This document shows positions 42,587 through 50,915 of a DNA stretch of 64,000 bases, piece by piece. Location: assembly GCF_947498805.1 (NCBI RefSeq), contig NZ_CANMLT010000003.1:186001-250000 (forward strand), in the 5' to 3' direction. Both the position numbers and the translations under genes were made by a program. The DNA comes from an uncultured Tenacibaculum sp. (GTDB taxonomy: Bacteria > Bacteroidota > Bacteroidia > Flavobacteriales > Flavobacteriaceae). The number at the start of each line of letters is the position of its first letter. Positions within the stretch are counted from its first letter, which is position 1. The notes below the pieces were generated by a model, which was not told the origin of the DNA, ran no database searches, and saw only the letters and a program-made list of their open reading frames with translations.

Positions 42587-43789
42587 TTAATACTCATAAT
42601 CATAGAGAAAATCGTTGTACGGAAAACGCTGAATGTGAATCTTTTTCACCTCTCCGTAGACTTTCTCTTTAAAATTTTCAAGATTGTCTTTATTTAATGC
42701 AGAAATAAAAATACTCTGTTTTTCTAAATCATGCATCCATGTTTTTTTCCAATCTTCAATTGTATAGTGTTTTTTTGTTTTTTCTGTGGTTAAATCATCT
42801 TCTTCAATAATTTCATGAGTATAAGCATCAATTTTATTAAAAACCATTACCGTTGGTTTATCAACACTATCAATTTCACCTAATATTTTATTTACTGAAG
42901 CAATATGATCTTCAAAATTAGGATGTGAAATATCTACCACGTGAAGTAATAAATCTGCTTCACGAACCTCATCTAAAGTAGATTTAAACGACTCAACTAA
43001 TTGCGTTGGCAGCTTTCTAATAAATCCAACCGTATCCGTCATTAAGAAAGGGATATTCTTTATAACAACTTTTCGAACTGTAGTATCTAGCGTAGCAAAT
43101 AATTTATTTTCTGCAAACACATCACTTTTACTTACAACATTCATCAAAGTTGATTTCCCAACATTTGTATATCCAACCAATGCTACTCGAACCATTTTTC
43201 CACGATTCTTTCTTTGCACTGACATTTGCTTATCTATTGTTTCTAATTTCTTTTTTAACAAAGAAATTTTATCACGAATAATACGACGGTCTGTTTCTAT
43301 CTCTGTTTCACCAGGTCCACGCATTCCAATCCCCCCTTTTTGTTTATCAAGGTGGGTCCACATTCTTGTTAATCGTGGCAATAAATATTGATATTGTGCC
43401 AGTTCTACTTGTGCTTTAGCCGAACTTGTTTGTGCTCTACTAGCGAAAATATCTAAAATTAAGTTTGTTCTATCTAATATCTTACAATCTAAAATACGCT
43501 CAATATTTCTCAATTGTGCTGGTGATAATTCATCATCAAAAATAGCTGTACCTATGTTATTAGATTCAATATACATTTTAACATCCTCTAACTTACCACT
43601 ACCTAAAAATGTTTTAGGGTTAGGTTTTTCCATTTTCTGCACAAAACGTTTTACCGTAATACCTCCTGCAGTTTCAGTTAAAAACTCTAATTCATCTAAA
43701 TATTCCTCAGCTTGTTGCTCGTCTTGATGTTGGGTTATAATACCTATTAAAACCGCTTTCTCAGATATGGCTACTCTTGTTTCAATCAT
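42587..43789 (-). CDS. hflX: GTPase HflX
   Basis: The 400-residue GTPase acts on stalled ribosomes and 50S subunits. It has an N-terminal HflX domain, the SAKAQVELAQYQYLLPRL segment with GGIGMRGPGETEIETDRR, then the G domain: VALVGYTNVGKSTLMN (P-loop), DTVGFIRKLPTQL, and NKIDAY. I chose ATG 43789; the frame runs three codons further to a TTG that overlaps the promoter's -7 box. The promoter TTTG-N17-TACTTTTG ends six bases before the ATG, so the mRNA may be leaderless. Confidence 0.95.
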   Translation of the reverse strand: MIETRVAISEKAVLIGIITQHQDEQQAEEYLDELEFLTETAGGITVKRFVQKMEKPNPKTFLGSGKLEDVKMYIESNNIGTAIFDDELSPAQLRNIERILDCKILDRTNLILDIFASRAQTSSAKAQVELAQYQYLLPRLTRMWTHLDKQKGGIGMRGPGETEIETDRRIIRDKISLLKKKLETIDKQMSVQRKNRGKMVRVALVGYTNVGKSTLMNVVSKSDVFAENKLFATLDTTVRKVVIKNIPFLMTDTVGFIRKLPTQLVESFKSTLDEVREADLLLHVVDISHPNFEDHIASVNKILGEIDSVDKPTVMVFNKIDAYTHEIIEEDDLTTEKTKKHYTIEDWKKTWMHDLEKQSIFISALNKDNLENFKEKVYGEVKKIHIQRFPYNDFLYDYEY

Positions 43790-43795
43790 AGAATG

Positions 43796-43824
43796 CAAAA
43801 GTACAAATTTCTTGTTGTTACAAA
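43796..43824 (-). promoter_or_regulatory. hflX promoter
   Basis: On the minus strand TTTG (43824-43821), 17 bases, then TACTTTTG (43803-43796). The ATG follows six bases later. Confidence 0.5.
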
Positions 43825-43911
43825 CACATTTAAACTAGCAGATTAAAATTATAACTGACATTTTTGGAACCTTCAAAAATCAATACTCTAATTATACAAA
43901 ACATAAAAAAA

Positions 43912-43931
43912 ACCTCATTGAAAAATGAGGT
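43912..43931 (-). terminator. Terminator of the 43955-44278 gene
   Basis: ACCTCATT and AATGAGGT form a perfect 8-bp stem with loop GAAA (plus strand). On the minus strand it is followed by TTTTTTT. Confidence 0.8.
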
Positions 43932-43954
43932 CTTTACACACAACTAAAAAGTTA

Positions 43955-44278
43955 TTATTTCGCCTTTACAACTAAAGGCATTCTATAAACCTTATTTTTT
44001 ATAATTAACTCACTTGAGATTTTTTTATAGTTTAATTTTGACTTTACATAACCACATACTTGTTCATTTTTACAATCAATATCAAGAATAACGATCTCAC
44101 CATTCTTATTGATTAAAAACTCAACACTTGTTTTAACATCTTTAGATACTGTAAAACTTGTTTTCCCTAAAAGTTCAACAATTTTACTTCTAATTTCATT
44201 TTTTGCAGGGTTTTCGTTAACCGCAAAAGAAGAGGCGCTTAACAACATTACTACTACAAGAACAACTAATTTTTTCAT
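43955..44278 (-). CDS. Small secreted protein, unknown function
   Basis: The 107-residue protein has a signal peptide (MKKLVVLVVVMLLSASSFA) and a short mature region with the beta pattern VEFLINKNGEIVILDIDC and two cysteines in CKNEQVCGYVKSKL. The VEFLINKNGEIVIL strand pair recalls the C-terminal TonB-type fold seen in the two nearby TonB-like proteins, but it is too short to be sure. It is expected in the periplasm. A terminator follows, and the gene stands alone. Confidence 0.7.
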   Translation of the reverse strand: MKKLVVLVVVMLLSASSFAVNENPAKNEIRSKIVELLGKTSFTVSKDVKTSVEFLINKNGEIVILDIDCKNEQVCGYVKSKLNYKKISSELIIKNKVYRMPLVVKAK

Positions 44279-44616
44279 TTTTTTAAAGTTTAAAAAGTTA
44301 ATAATTACGTCTTATCTAAACGCACTACAAACATAACTCAGCCTTCTAGTTTTTTCTGTATTTTTGAAGTTATTAAAAGTTTCTTTATTTGTTAGTTACG
44401 TATTAAACAGCTTCTTTATTTACAAGGGCTTAACATTGTTTATTTAAAAGAAATCTTCTCTTTATTTTCCTTTTTTATTAGTGTTTACCTCAAATAAATA
44501 GTATCCTTTTAAAACAAAATCGTTTACATATAGAAAAATTGAAAAAACAGTTAATTAGAAGTGTTAAAACATAATTAATTCATACCTTAGGAACCCTCGT
44601 TTTAATACTTTTTAAT
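44279..44616. other. 338-base intergenic region, no gene seen
   Basis: Very AT-rich spacer between two divergent genes. It holds a minus-strand TATGTTTG (44328-44335) and a plus-strand TATTTTTG (44359-44366), both -7-like and both lacking a good -33 partner. No open frame, hairpin or RNA gene was recognised. Confidence 0.4.
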
Positions 44617-45570
44617 TTGAAAAATAGAAGAAAAAACACTTTTACAGTTGGATTTTATAATGTAGAAAACTTGTTTGACACAGTTAATAATCCGAACACA
44701 GCTGATGACGATTTTACTCCGAATGGAAAACATAGATGGAATAAGAAAAAGTATTATCAAAAAATTAGAAAAATAACATCTGTTATTTCTCAAATAGGAA
44801 AAGAACAATCGAATCTACCACCAGTTATTGTTGGTCTGGTAGAAGTAGAAAATGCTACTGTTGTAAAAGATTTAGTACGTCATAAAAACTTATTGAAATA
44901 CAATTATGACTACGTGCATTTTGAATCAAATGATGAAAGAGGTATTGATGTATCCTTAATATATAACAGGAATTTTTTTATCGAGCTTTCTTCTAAGACC
45001 TATTCATTAAACTTAATCGATGATGATGGTTCACCAGACTACACTAGAGATGTATTAGTAGTTAAAGGAAGTCTCTATAACGAACTTGTTTACATTATTA
45101 TAAATCATTGGCCTTCGAGAAGAGAGGGTGAAGAAGAAACAAAGCACAAACGCATTAAAGCCGCTGAATTAAACCAATACATAATTGAGGAAATAAAGAA
45201 AGAAACTGAAAATCCTAAAATACTCATCATGGGAGATTTTAACGATAACCCTACAAGTGAAAGTATTCAAAATCATTTGGTTTCGGAAGAACTTTATAAC
45301 CCAATGAAAGAATTATATAAAAAAGGTAAAGGAACTTTAACGTATTATAAGGAGTGGCATTTATTTGATCAAATTATCATTTCGAAAAACTTTTTTGATT
45401 CTAATAGCTATCACAGTTTCTTAAAGGCACGTGTTTTTGCTAAAGATTGGTTGAGAAGCCATAGAGGAAAGTATAAAAACAGTCCTTTTAGAACCTATAT
45501 TGGTCCTTGGCATCAGGGAGGATACTCTGATCACTTCCCTGTATATTTAACTTTTGAAAAAGAAGAATAG
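44617..45570 (+). CDS. Endonuclease/exonuclease/phosphatase family protein
   Basis: The 317-residue protein has the EEP fold: FYNVENLFDTVN with the metal Asn and Glu near residue 15, GLVEVENATVV, IIINHWPSRREGE with the catalytic His, LIMGDFNDNPTSES with Asp and Asn, and GGYSDHFPVYL at the end. It could be a nuclease or a phosphodiesterase. No signal peptide is visible. It starts at TTG 44617, with no in-frame ATG nearby. Its 3' end forms a shared hairpin with the converging CNNM gene. Confidence 0.88.
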   Translation: MKNRRKNTFTVGFYNVENLFDTVNNPNTADDDFTPNGKHRWNKKKYYQKIRKITSVISQIGKEQSNLPPVIVGLVEVENATVVKDLVRHKNLLKYNYDYVHFESNDERGIDVSLIYNRNFFIELSSKTYSLNLIDDDGSPDYTRDVLVVKGSLYNELVYIIINHWPSRREGEEETKHKRIKAAELNQYIIEEIKKETENPKILIMGDFNDNPTSESIQNHLVSEELYNPMKELYKKGKGTLTYYKEWHLFDQIIISKNFFDSNSYHSFLKARVFAKDWLRSHRGKYKNSPFRTYIGPWHQGGYSDHFPVYLTFEKEE

Positions 45571-45588
45571 TGGATTCTATTCTTCTTT
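45559..45588. terminator. Shared bidirectional hairpin made of two gene ends
   Basis: AAAGAAGAATAG (45559-45570) and CTATTCTTCTTT (45577-45588) form a perfect 12-bp stem with loop TGGATT. Each arm contains the stop codon of one of the converging genes, so the C-terminal codons of both proteins build the terminator. Confidence 0.65.
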
Positions 45589-46671
45589 CTTTTCTTCAGT
45601 TTCTATAATTCCTAGACGCTTAGCTCGTTTCTCCCAGCTTTTTCTGGCTAAGTTTTGAAGATCTTCTACATTGTCGCTTTCATCCATAATTTCAAAACCA
45701 AGTAAGGTTTCAATAACATCTTCTTGAGTTACTAAACCACTTACAGAGCCATATTCATCTACTACTAATGCTAAATGCTCTCTTTGTTCAATTAACTTCT
45801 CAAATAAACTTGGAATTGATAAATCTCTAGAAGCAACAATGATATTCCTTTTAATAGAACTTAAAGGCTCATTTCCTTTATTATCTACCATTGCTAATAA
45901 CATCTGATCTTTTAATATATATCCAGTTATGTTATCCGCATTATCTGCATACACCGGTACCCTTGAAAAGCGTAATGACTTATTTCCTTCAAAAAAAGAT
46001 TGAATTGTTTGACTTTCATCAGCTGTTTTTAATACAGTACGAGGAGTCATTATATGTTTTGCTTGTACTTCTTTAAAGTTAATCATATTACGAATAACTT
46101 TACTTTCACTTTCTTTAAAAACTCCTTCTTGTTCTGCAATATCAGTCATCGCATGAAAATCTTCTCTACTTAATACACTTTCTCCATGCGCACCTTTACC
46201 CCCTATTAATTTAGTAGTTAATTGGAGCATCCATAAAATCCCTGTCCATTTTAAAGGAAAAATTAATGCATTTAGAGCTTTCGCAGTAAAATTGGCTAAT
46301 CCTTTCCAATAGGTAGCACCTATTGTTTTTGGTATAATTTCAGAAACTACTAAGATTAAAATAGTCATAATAGCTGATACTATTCCTACCATATTAACTC
46401 CTAAAACTTCAAATTTATATGGTAATTGTTCTGCTTGTACCCCAACAAGAATTGCTCCAACAGTATGTGCAATTGTATTTAGGGTTAAAATAGCAATTAA
46501 AGGTTTATCAACATCTTTTTTAAGCTCTTCTAACTCTGTTGCAAAAGCTTTCCCTTCTTTTTTCTTTACATTAATAAAGGTTGGGGTAACACTTAATAAT
46601 ACCGCTTCTAAAATAGAACATAAAAAGGAAAAAAATATAGATACGATTGCGTAAACTATTAATAAAGTCAT
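45577..46671 (-). CDS. CNNM/CorC-like (DUF21 plus CBS) membrane transporter
   Basis: The 364-residue protein has a DUF21 membrane domain (four helices, about 1-155; FFSFLCSILEAVLLSVTPTF, VVSEIIPKTIGATYWKG) and a cytoplasmic CBS pair (about 195-325; IMTPRTVLKTADESQT and YGSVSGLVTQEDVIETLLG). Members are implicated in Mg2+ or Co2+ export. The CorC/HlyC C-terminal domain found in many homologues is absent; the protein ends in a Lys/Glu tail. It converges on the endonuclease-family gene. Confidence 0.9.
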   Translation of the reverse strand: MTLLIVYAIVSIFFSFLCSILEAVLLSVTPTFINVKKKEGKAFATELEELKKDVDKPLIAILTLNTIAHTVGAILVGVQAEQLPYKFEVLGVNMVGIVSAIMTILILVVSEIIPKTIGATYWKGLANFTAKALNALIFPLKWTGILWMLQLTTKLIGGKGAHGESVLSREDFHAMTDIAEQEGVFKESESKVIRNMINFKEVQAKHIMTPRTVLKTADESQTIQSFFEGNKSLRFSRVPVYADNADNITGYILKDQMLLAMVDNKGNEPLSSIKRNIIVASRDLSIPSLFEKLIEQREHLALVVDEYGSVSGLVTQEDVIETLLGFEIMDESDNVEDLQNLARKSWEKRAKRLGIIETEEKKEE

Positions 46672-46707
46672 TCTTCAAAATTTTATTCAAAAATACACAA
46701 AAAAGAA

Positions 46708-46733
46708 AACCTTAAGAATTTCTTCTTAAGGTT
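46708..46733 (-). terminator. Terminator of the first DUF3078 gene
   Basis: AACCTTAAGAA and TTCTTAAGGTT form a perfect 11-bp stem with a 4-base loop, followed on the minus strand by TTTCTTTTTT. Confidence 0.85.
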
Positions 46734-46760
46734 TATTATTTTTTATTAGATAGTTTCTAA

Positions 46761-47612
46761 TTAAAACGTATAATTAACTCCTAAACCAAATACTTCTCTT
46801 GTTTGAAAACCTCTAAAGGCGTTATCATCATAAATAGTTTGTAATGCTAAGTTTGCTGATAAAAACTTATTAATCTTCATTACAACATTTACAGTATAGT
46901 CGATATCTACATTTTGAAAATCTTCTAAGTAGTTACTATATAAGTTTAAAATATTTTCTACAGATACATTTTCCATTAACTCAAACTTGTAATACCCGCT
47001 AATTGAAGCACCTAATTCATAACGTGTAGTCTCGTTTGGAGCAACTCCAAAATAAGATCCTCCTGCTGGTAATCCGTTTGTGAAATCAGCATCTACAACC
47101 ACTAATTTAGAAGTTGCTGGCGCAATGTTTACTTTTAAGTTATCGTGTTTTTTCCACAACATACCTGGTCCAAATTGGAAATATGCTGGTGAGAAAAAGT
47201 GTGAAGTTTGCACTCCATTTACATCTGTAGAAGACATTTGTGTTTTAAAGTTAAAAAACGCTGAGTAATACCAATTACCATGAGCTTTTTTACCTAACAA
47301 AGAGTTTAACTCAAAACGATCATCTGTTTTTTGTAAGCTCTGACCTCTTAACTTTGTTAAACCGTAAGAAGCAATTATTTTGTTATCCCAATTCCAATCT
47401 CCTTTCGCATAGTTGAAATCATAGTTTAATCCTAAAGTTCCAGAAATATTGTTAGTTCCTCCAGCTAACCAATTGTTAAATGCAGATTGATTAAATAAAA
47501 AGCTAATATTTCCTTCTTTTTTCCATCCTTCTTTCTTTTCTTCCTTTTTTTCCTCCTGTGCACTCACTGTTAAAGCTCCAAATAAAACAGCTATAGCTAA
47601 TAATTTTTTCAT
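46761..47612 (-). CDS. DUF3078 outer membrane-type protein, copy 1
   Basis: The 283-residue protein has a signal peptide (MKKLLAIAVLFGALTVSAQ), a Lys/Glu-rich linker, and a DUF3078 domain with alternating aromatic strands: NISFLFNQSAFNNWLAGGTN near 33, YDFNYAKGDWNWDNK near 67, and FGLGVNYTF at the end. The final Phe and the strand pattern suggest an outer membrane beta barrel. The function is unknown. A paralogue lies just upstream. It has its own strong promoter (47649-47679) and terminator. Confidence 0.88.
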   Translation of the reverse strand: MKKLLAIAVLFGALTVSAQEEKKEEKKEGWKKEGNISFLFNQSAFNNWLAGGTNNISGTLGLNYDFNYAKGDWNWDNKIIASYGLTKLRGQSLQKTDDRFELNSLLGKKAHGNWYYSAFFNFKTQMSSTDVNGVQTSHFFSPAYFQFGPGMLWKKHDNLKVNIAPATSKLVVVDADFTNGLPAGGSYFGVAPNETTRYELGASISGYYKFELMENVSVENILNLYSNYLEDFQNVDIDYTVNVVMKINKFLSANLALQTIYDDNAFRGFQTREVFGLGVNYTF

Positions 47613-47648
47613 TGTTTTGTTATTTTACTATTTTGATTTTTTAGCGCG

Positions 47649-47679
47649 CAAATATACGTACTCGCTATAGTTAGACAAA
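47649..47679 (-). promoter_or_regulatory. Promoter of the first DUF3078 gene
   Basis: On the minus strand TTTG (47679-47676), 19 bases, then TATATTTG (47656-47649), a full match to the Bacteroidota consensus, 36 bases before the ATG. Confidence 0.65.
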
Positions 47680-47694
47680 GATATTTTAAAAAAG

Positions 47695-48543
47695 TCACTT
47701 TTGATGGAAAAGATAATTAATCCCTAAACCAAAAACTTCTTTAAATTGTATTTTACTAGAAGCATTGTCATCAATAATAGCATGAAACCCAAGGTTCATA
47801 GACAACCATTTATTAACTTTTACAAAAAAGTTTAATTGATAATCTACATCAACATTCTGAGGGTTATTCAAGTAATCAGAGTAGACTGCTAAAATGTTTT
47901 CCATTGTTACATCTTCCATGATTACATATTTAAAGTATGCCGATAAATTGAAACCTAAACCTAGATCACTGGTTTTCCCTTCATCAACACCATATTTACC
48001 AGAAAACTCATCTGTAACAAAGGTAAAACGTGCAGTGGCTGGCGCAATATTTATACGTTCATTGTCTGATTTTTTCCATAGCATACCTGGTCCAAAACTC
48101 CAATATGCTGGTGCAAAAAAGTTCGACACTTCTACTTTCGGTTCTTGTTTATAATCATATCCTTTAGTATACTGTGTTTTAAAATTACTAAAGAATGAAA
48201 AAAACCAATATCGCTGTGCTTTTAAACCCAATAAGGAATTATACTCAAATCTATCGTCGGTTTTTCTGATTCCTTGTTCATCTACATAACTCAACCCGTA
48301 ACTCGAGATTACCTTGTTATCCCAGTTCCAATTTTTCTTTTTGTAGTTAAAATCGTAGTTCACTCCAATATTTCCAGCAATACTATTGCTTCCCCCTGCA
48401 GTCCAGTTAGAAAACGAAGATTGATTGAATAAAAAAGTTAGCTTCCCTCCTATAGTCCATTTTTTGGGAATGCTATCTTTCTTTTCTTGAGATTGGATTA
48501 ATTGAACACAACAAATGAAAACGAGTAGTAGTATTTTTTTCAT
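47695..48543 (-). CDS. DUF3078 outer membrane-type protein, copy 2
   Basis: This 282-residue paralogue of the 46761-47612 protein has a signal peptide (MKKILLLVFICCVQLIQSQ) and the same landmarks: KLTFLFNQSSFSNWTAGGSN, YDFNYKKKNWNWDNK, and a C-terminal FGLGINYLFHQK. The similarity over the whole length points to a tandem duplication that has since diverged. It lies 23 bp after the DUF2480 gene and may be read from the sufE operon. The function is unknown. Confidence 0.88.
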   Translation of the reverse strand: MKKILLLVFICCVQLIQSQEKKDSIPKKWTIGGKLTFLFNQSSFSNWTAGGSNSIAGNIGVNYDFNYKKKNWNWDNKVISSYGLSYVDEQGIRKTDDRFEYNSLLGLKAQRYWFFSFFSNFKTQYTKGYDYKQEPKVEVSNFFAPAYWSFGPGMLWKKSDNERINIAPATARFTFVTDEFSGKYGVDEGKTSDLGLGFNLSAYFKYVIMEDVTMENILAVYSDYLNNPQNVDVDYQLNFFVKVNKWLSMNLGFHAIIDDNASSKIQFKEVFGLGINYLFHQK

Positions 48544-48566
48544 TTTGAAGCTTACTAAGCAGGGGG

Positions 48567-49076
48567 TTATTTTTTCTTTTTAAACAAGGGTACTGTTGAA
48601 CATGCCTCACCAAACATAATGGTTCTGGCAACAGGTTGTATTTTTTCTATTAATAAGGTATACGCTGAAGGAGGGATAGGTTTATTCGCACATCCTTTTA
48701 CAATAACAGGCTTGTTTTCGTACTCCGTTATGTCTAACTCACTAATAATCTCTTGGTAAAGTACTGTTTCTAACAACTCCAAGCTACCTACTACCACTTT
48801 ATTAGTGTACACAGATAATTCAGTTGTTAATAATAGATAAGCCCATGATGGAATAATAGCATCAGTTGAACATGTCAATGCTACATAGGTATCTTGGTAC
48901 TGTGCCCAATCGTGATTTTTAACCTGCTCTCTAAAGTCTTTTTCTCTTAAGATTAAGCCTTCAAACAACCAATCTTTAACATCAAAAACCACACGACTCC
49001 CTTTTGGATAGAAATCTTCCAAATCAATAGTAACTAATTTACTATTGGCTACTCTATTTACAATTTCATCTGCCAT
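48567..49076 (-). CDS. DUF2480 family protein
   Basis: The 169-residue protein starts NRVANSKLVTIDLEDFYPKG and contains IILRE-like and WAYLLLTTELS segments typical of DUF2480, a family found in Bacteroidota next to SUF genes. It is cytoplasmic with no known activity; a role in Fe-S assembly is inferred from the neighbours DUF59 and sufE. It begins one base after the DUF59 stop codon. Confidence 0.85.
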   Translation of the reverse strand: MADEIVNRVANSKLVTIDLEDFYPKGSRVVFDVKDWLFEGLILREKDFREQVKNHDWAQYQDTYVALTCSTDAIIPSWAYLLLTTELSVYTNKVVVGSLELLETVLYQEIISELDITEYENKPVIVKGCANKPIPPSAYTLLIEKIQPVARTIMFGEACSTVPLFKKKK

Positions 49077-49077
49077 T

Positions 49078-49398
49078 TTATAAAAGCCCTAATTCTAATT
49101 TAGCTTCTTCACTCATCATATCTTGTGTCCAAGTTGGATCAAAAGTAATTTCCACCTCACAATTATTAATTTCATCAAGTGTTTTTACTTTGTCTTCTAC
49201 CTCAACAGGTAAAGTTTCTGCTACCGGACAATTTGGTGAGGTTAACGTCATTAATATTTTTGCATCATTATCTTCTGAAACAAAAACATCATAAATTAAC
49301 CCTAACTCGTAAATATCAACTGGAATCTCCGGATCAAAGATTGTTTTTAATACTCTTACAATTTTATCACCTAACTCTTCTAATTTATCTTCTGTCAT
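49078..49398 (-). CDS. DUF59/MIP18 family Fe-S assembly protein
   Basis: The 106-residue protein is a single DUF59 (SufT/PaaD-like) domain: LKTIFDPEIPVDIYELGLIYD near 16 and LTSPNCPVAETLPVEVEDKV near 53, which carries the conserved reactive Cys. These proteins help mature Fe-S proteins. It lies 10 bp after sufE and 1 bp before the DUF2480 gene, forming a small SUF accessory operon. Confidence 0.92.
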   Translation of the reverse strand: MTEDKLEELGDKIVRVLKTIFDPEIPVDIYELGLIYDVFVSEDNDAKILMTLTSPNCPVAETLPVEVEDKVKTLDEINNCEVEITFDPTWTQDMMSEEAKLELGLL

Positions 49399-49408
49399 AA
49401 TCTTTTCT

Positions 49409-49834
49409 TTAGTTTGTTAATTTAGATTGCTGTGCAATTGCATACATTTTTATTTGTTTCACCATAGACACTAATCCATTTGCTCTTGTCGGACTTAAAT
49501 GTTCTTTTAATCCAATTTCATCTATAAAGCCTGTATCTGCATCTAGAATGGCTTGTGGTTTTTGGTCGGAAAAAACACGCAATAATAACGCTACAATCCC
49601 TTTTGTTAAGATAGCATCACTATCTGCGGTAAACTTTAAAATATCTCCTTCCAAATCAGAATGTAACCACACCTTAGACTGACAGCCTTTAATTAAATTT
49701 TCATCTAATTTATAGGTCTCATCAATCAATGGTAACGACTTTCCTAATTCAATTATATATTCATAACGCTCCATCCAATCCTCAAACATTGAGAACTCAT
49801 CAATAATTTCTTCTTGTATTTCTTTGATAGTCAT
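49409..49834 (-). CDS. sufE: Cysteine desulfuration protein SufE
   Basis: SufE accepts persulfide sulfur from SufS and passes it to the SufBCD scaffold. The 141-residue protein has the conserved Cys in ENLIKGCQSKVWLHSDLEGD near residue 50, and ADSDAILTKGIVALLLRVFS. It is the first gene of a minus-strand row with DUF59 and DUF2480. The rest of the suf operon is outside the window. Confidence 0.95.
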   Translation of the reverse strand: MTIKEIQEEIIDEFSMFEDWMERYEYIIELGKSLPLIDETYKLDENLIKGCQSKVWLHSDLEGDILKFTADSDAILTKGIVALLLRVFSDQKPQAILDADTGFIDEIGLKEHLSPTRANGLVSMVKQIKMYAIAQQSKLTN

Positions 49835-49852
49835 TTTTTAGAACTATTTTTG
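49823..49852 (+). promoter_or_regulatory. Promoter of the PfkB kinase gene
   Basis: TTTG (49823-49826), 18 bases, then TATTTTTG (49845-49852). The -33 element lies inside the start of sufE on the other strand. A leader of about 50 bases would follow. Confidence 0.5.
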
Positions 49853-49908
49853 CACTGTCGCAGACAGATTTTATTTGAATGTGCAAAATTACATATTAAA
49901 TTTAAGAA

Positions 49909-50835
49909 ATGAGTAAATTATTAGCAGTAGGTACAGTAGCATTTGATGCAATTGAAACCCCTTTTGGAAAAACTGATAAAATTTTAGGAGGATCGGGAAC
50001 TTTCGTTGGTTTAGCAGCTTCTCAATTTGGAGTAAAGACTGGTGTTGTTTCTGTAGTGGGAGGAGATTTCCCTCAAGACTATTTAGACATGATGAATTCT
50101 AAAGGAATCAATACCGATGGAATTGAAATCGTTAAAGATGGAAAGACCTTCTTTTGGAGTGGAAAATATCATAACGATATGAATTCTCGTGATACATTGG
50201 TAACTGAATTAAATGTTTTAGAACATTTTCAACCAGTAGTTCCAGAAGAGTTTAAAGATGCTGGTATTGTAATGCTAGGTAATTTACACCCATTAACACA
50301 AGCTTCTGTATTAGATCAAATGAACGAACGTCCTAAGTTAGTTGTCTTAGATACAATGAATTTCTGGATGGACATTGCTTTAAATGATTTACATGAAGTT
50401 TTAAAGCGTATTGATGTAATTACAATCAATGATGAAGAGGCTCGCCAATTAAGTGGAGAATATTCATTAGTTAATGCTGCTAAGAAGATTCATGAAATGG
50501 GACCTAAATATGTAGTAATTAAAAAAGGAGAACACGGAGCTTTATTATTTAATGAAGGAAAAATGTTCTTTGCTCCAGCATTACCATTAGCAGAAGTATT
50601 TGACCCAACGGGAGCAGGAGATACTTTCGCAGGAGGTTTCTGTGGATATTTAGCTAAAACCGAAGATGTTTCTTTTGAAAATATGAAAAACGCAATTATC
50701 TACGGTTCCAACTTAGCATCGTTCTGTGTTGAAAAATTCGGAACACTGCGCATGGAAGAGCTAACTAGCGAAGAAGTTCAAACTCGCTTGCAAGCATTTA
50801 AAGAATTAACACAATTTGATATCGAATTATCATAA
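49909..50835 (+). CDS. PfkB-family carbohydrate kinase
   Basis: The 308-residue kinase shows GGSGTFVGLAASQFG near 27, the sugar-binding strands, and the PfkB signature DPTGAGDTFAGGFCGYL near 227 with the catalytic Asp. The substrate may be ribose, adenosine or another sugar; sequence alone does not tell. It is cytoplasmic and ATP-dependent. A terminator follows, and purF is next on the same strand. Confidence 0.9.
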   Translation: MSKLLAVGTVAFDAIETPFGKTDKILGGSGTFVGLAASQFGVKTGVVSVVGGDFPQDYLDMMNSKGINTDGIEIVKDGKTFFWSGKYHNDMNSRDTLVTELNVLEHFQPVVPEEFKDAGIVMLGNLHPLTQASVLDQMNERPKLVVLDTMNFWMDIALNDLHEVLKRIDVITINDEEARQLSGEYSLVNAAKKIHEMGPKYVVIKKGEHGALLFNEGKMFFAPALPLAEVFDPTGAGDTFAGGFCGYLAKTEDVSFENMKNAIIYGSNLASFCVEKFGTLRMEELTSEEVQTRLQAFKELTQFDIELS

Positions 50836-50839
50836 TTAT

Positions 50840-50869
50840 AAATCCGCGCTTTTTGGTGCGGATTTTTTT
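50840..50869 (+). terminator. Terminator after the PfkB kinase gene
   Basis: AAATCCGC (50840-50847) and GCGGATTT (50858-50865) form an 8-bp stem, followed by a T run. Confidence 0.85.
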
Positions 50870-50915
50870 ATACAACAACACACACCTACAACACAACTAA
50901 ATAACTAAAAATTAA

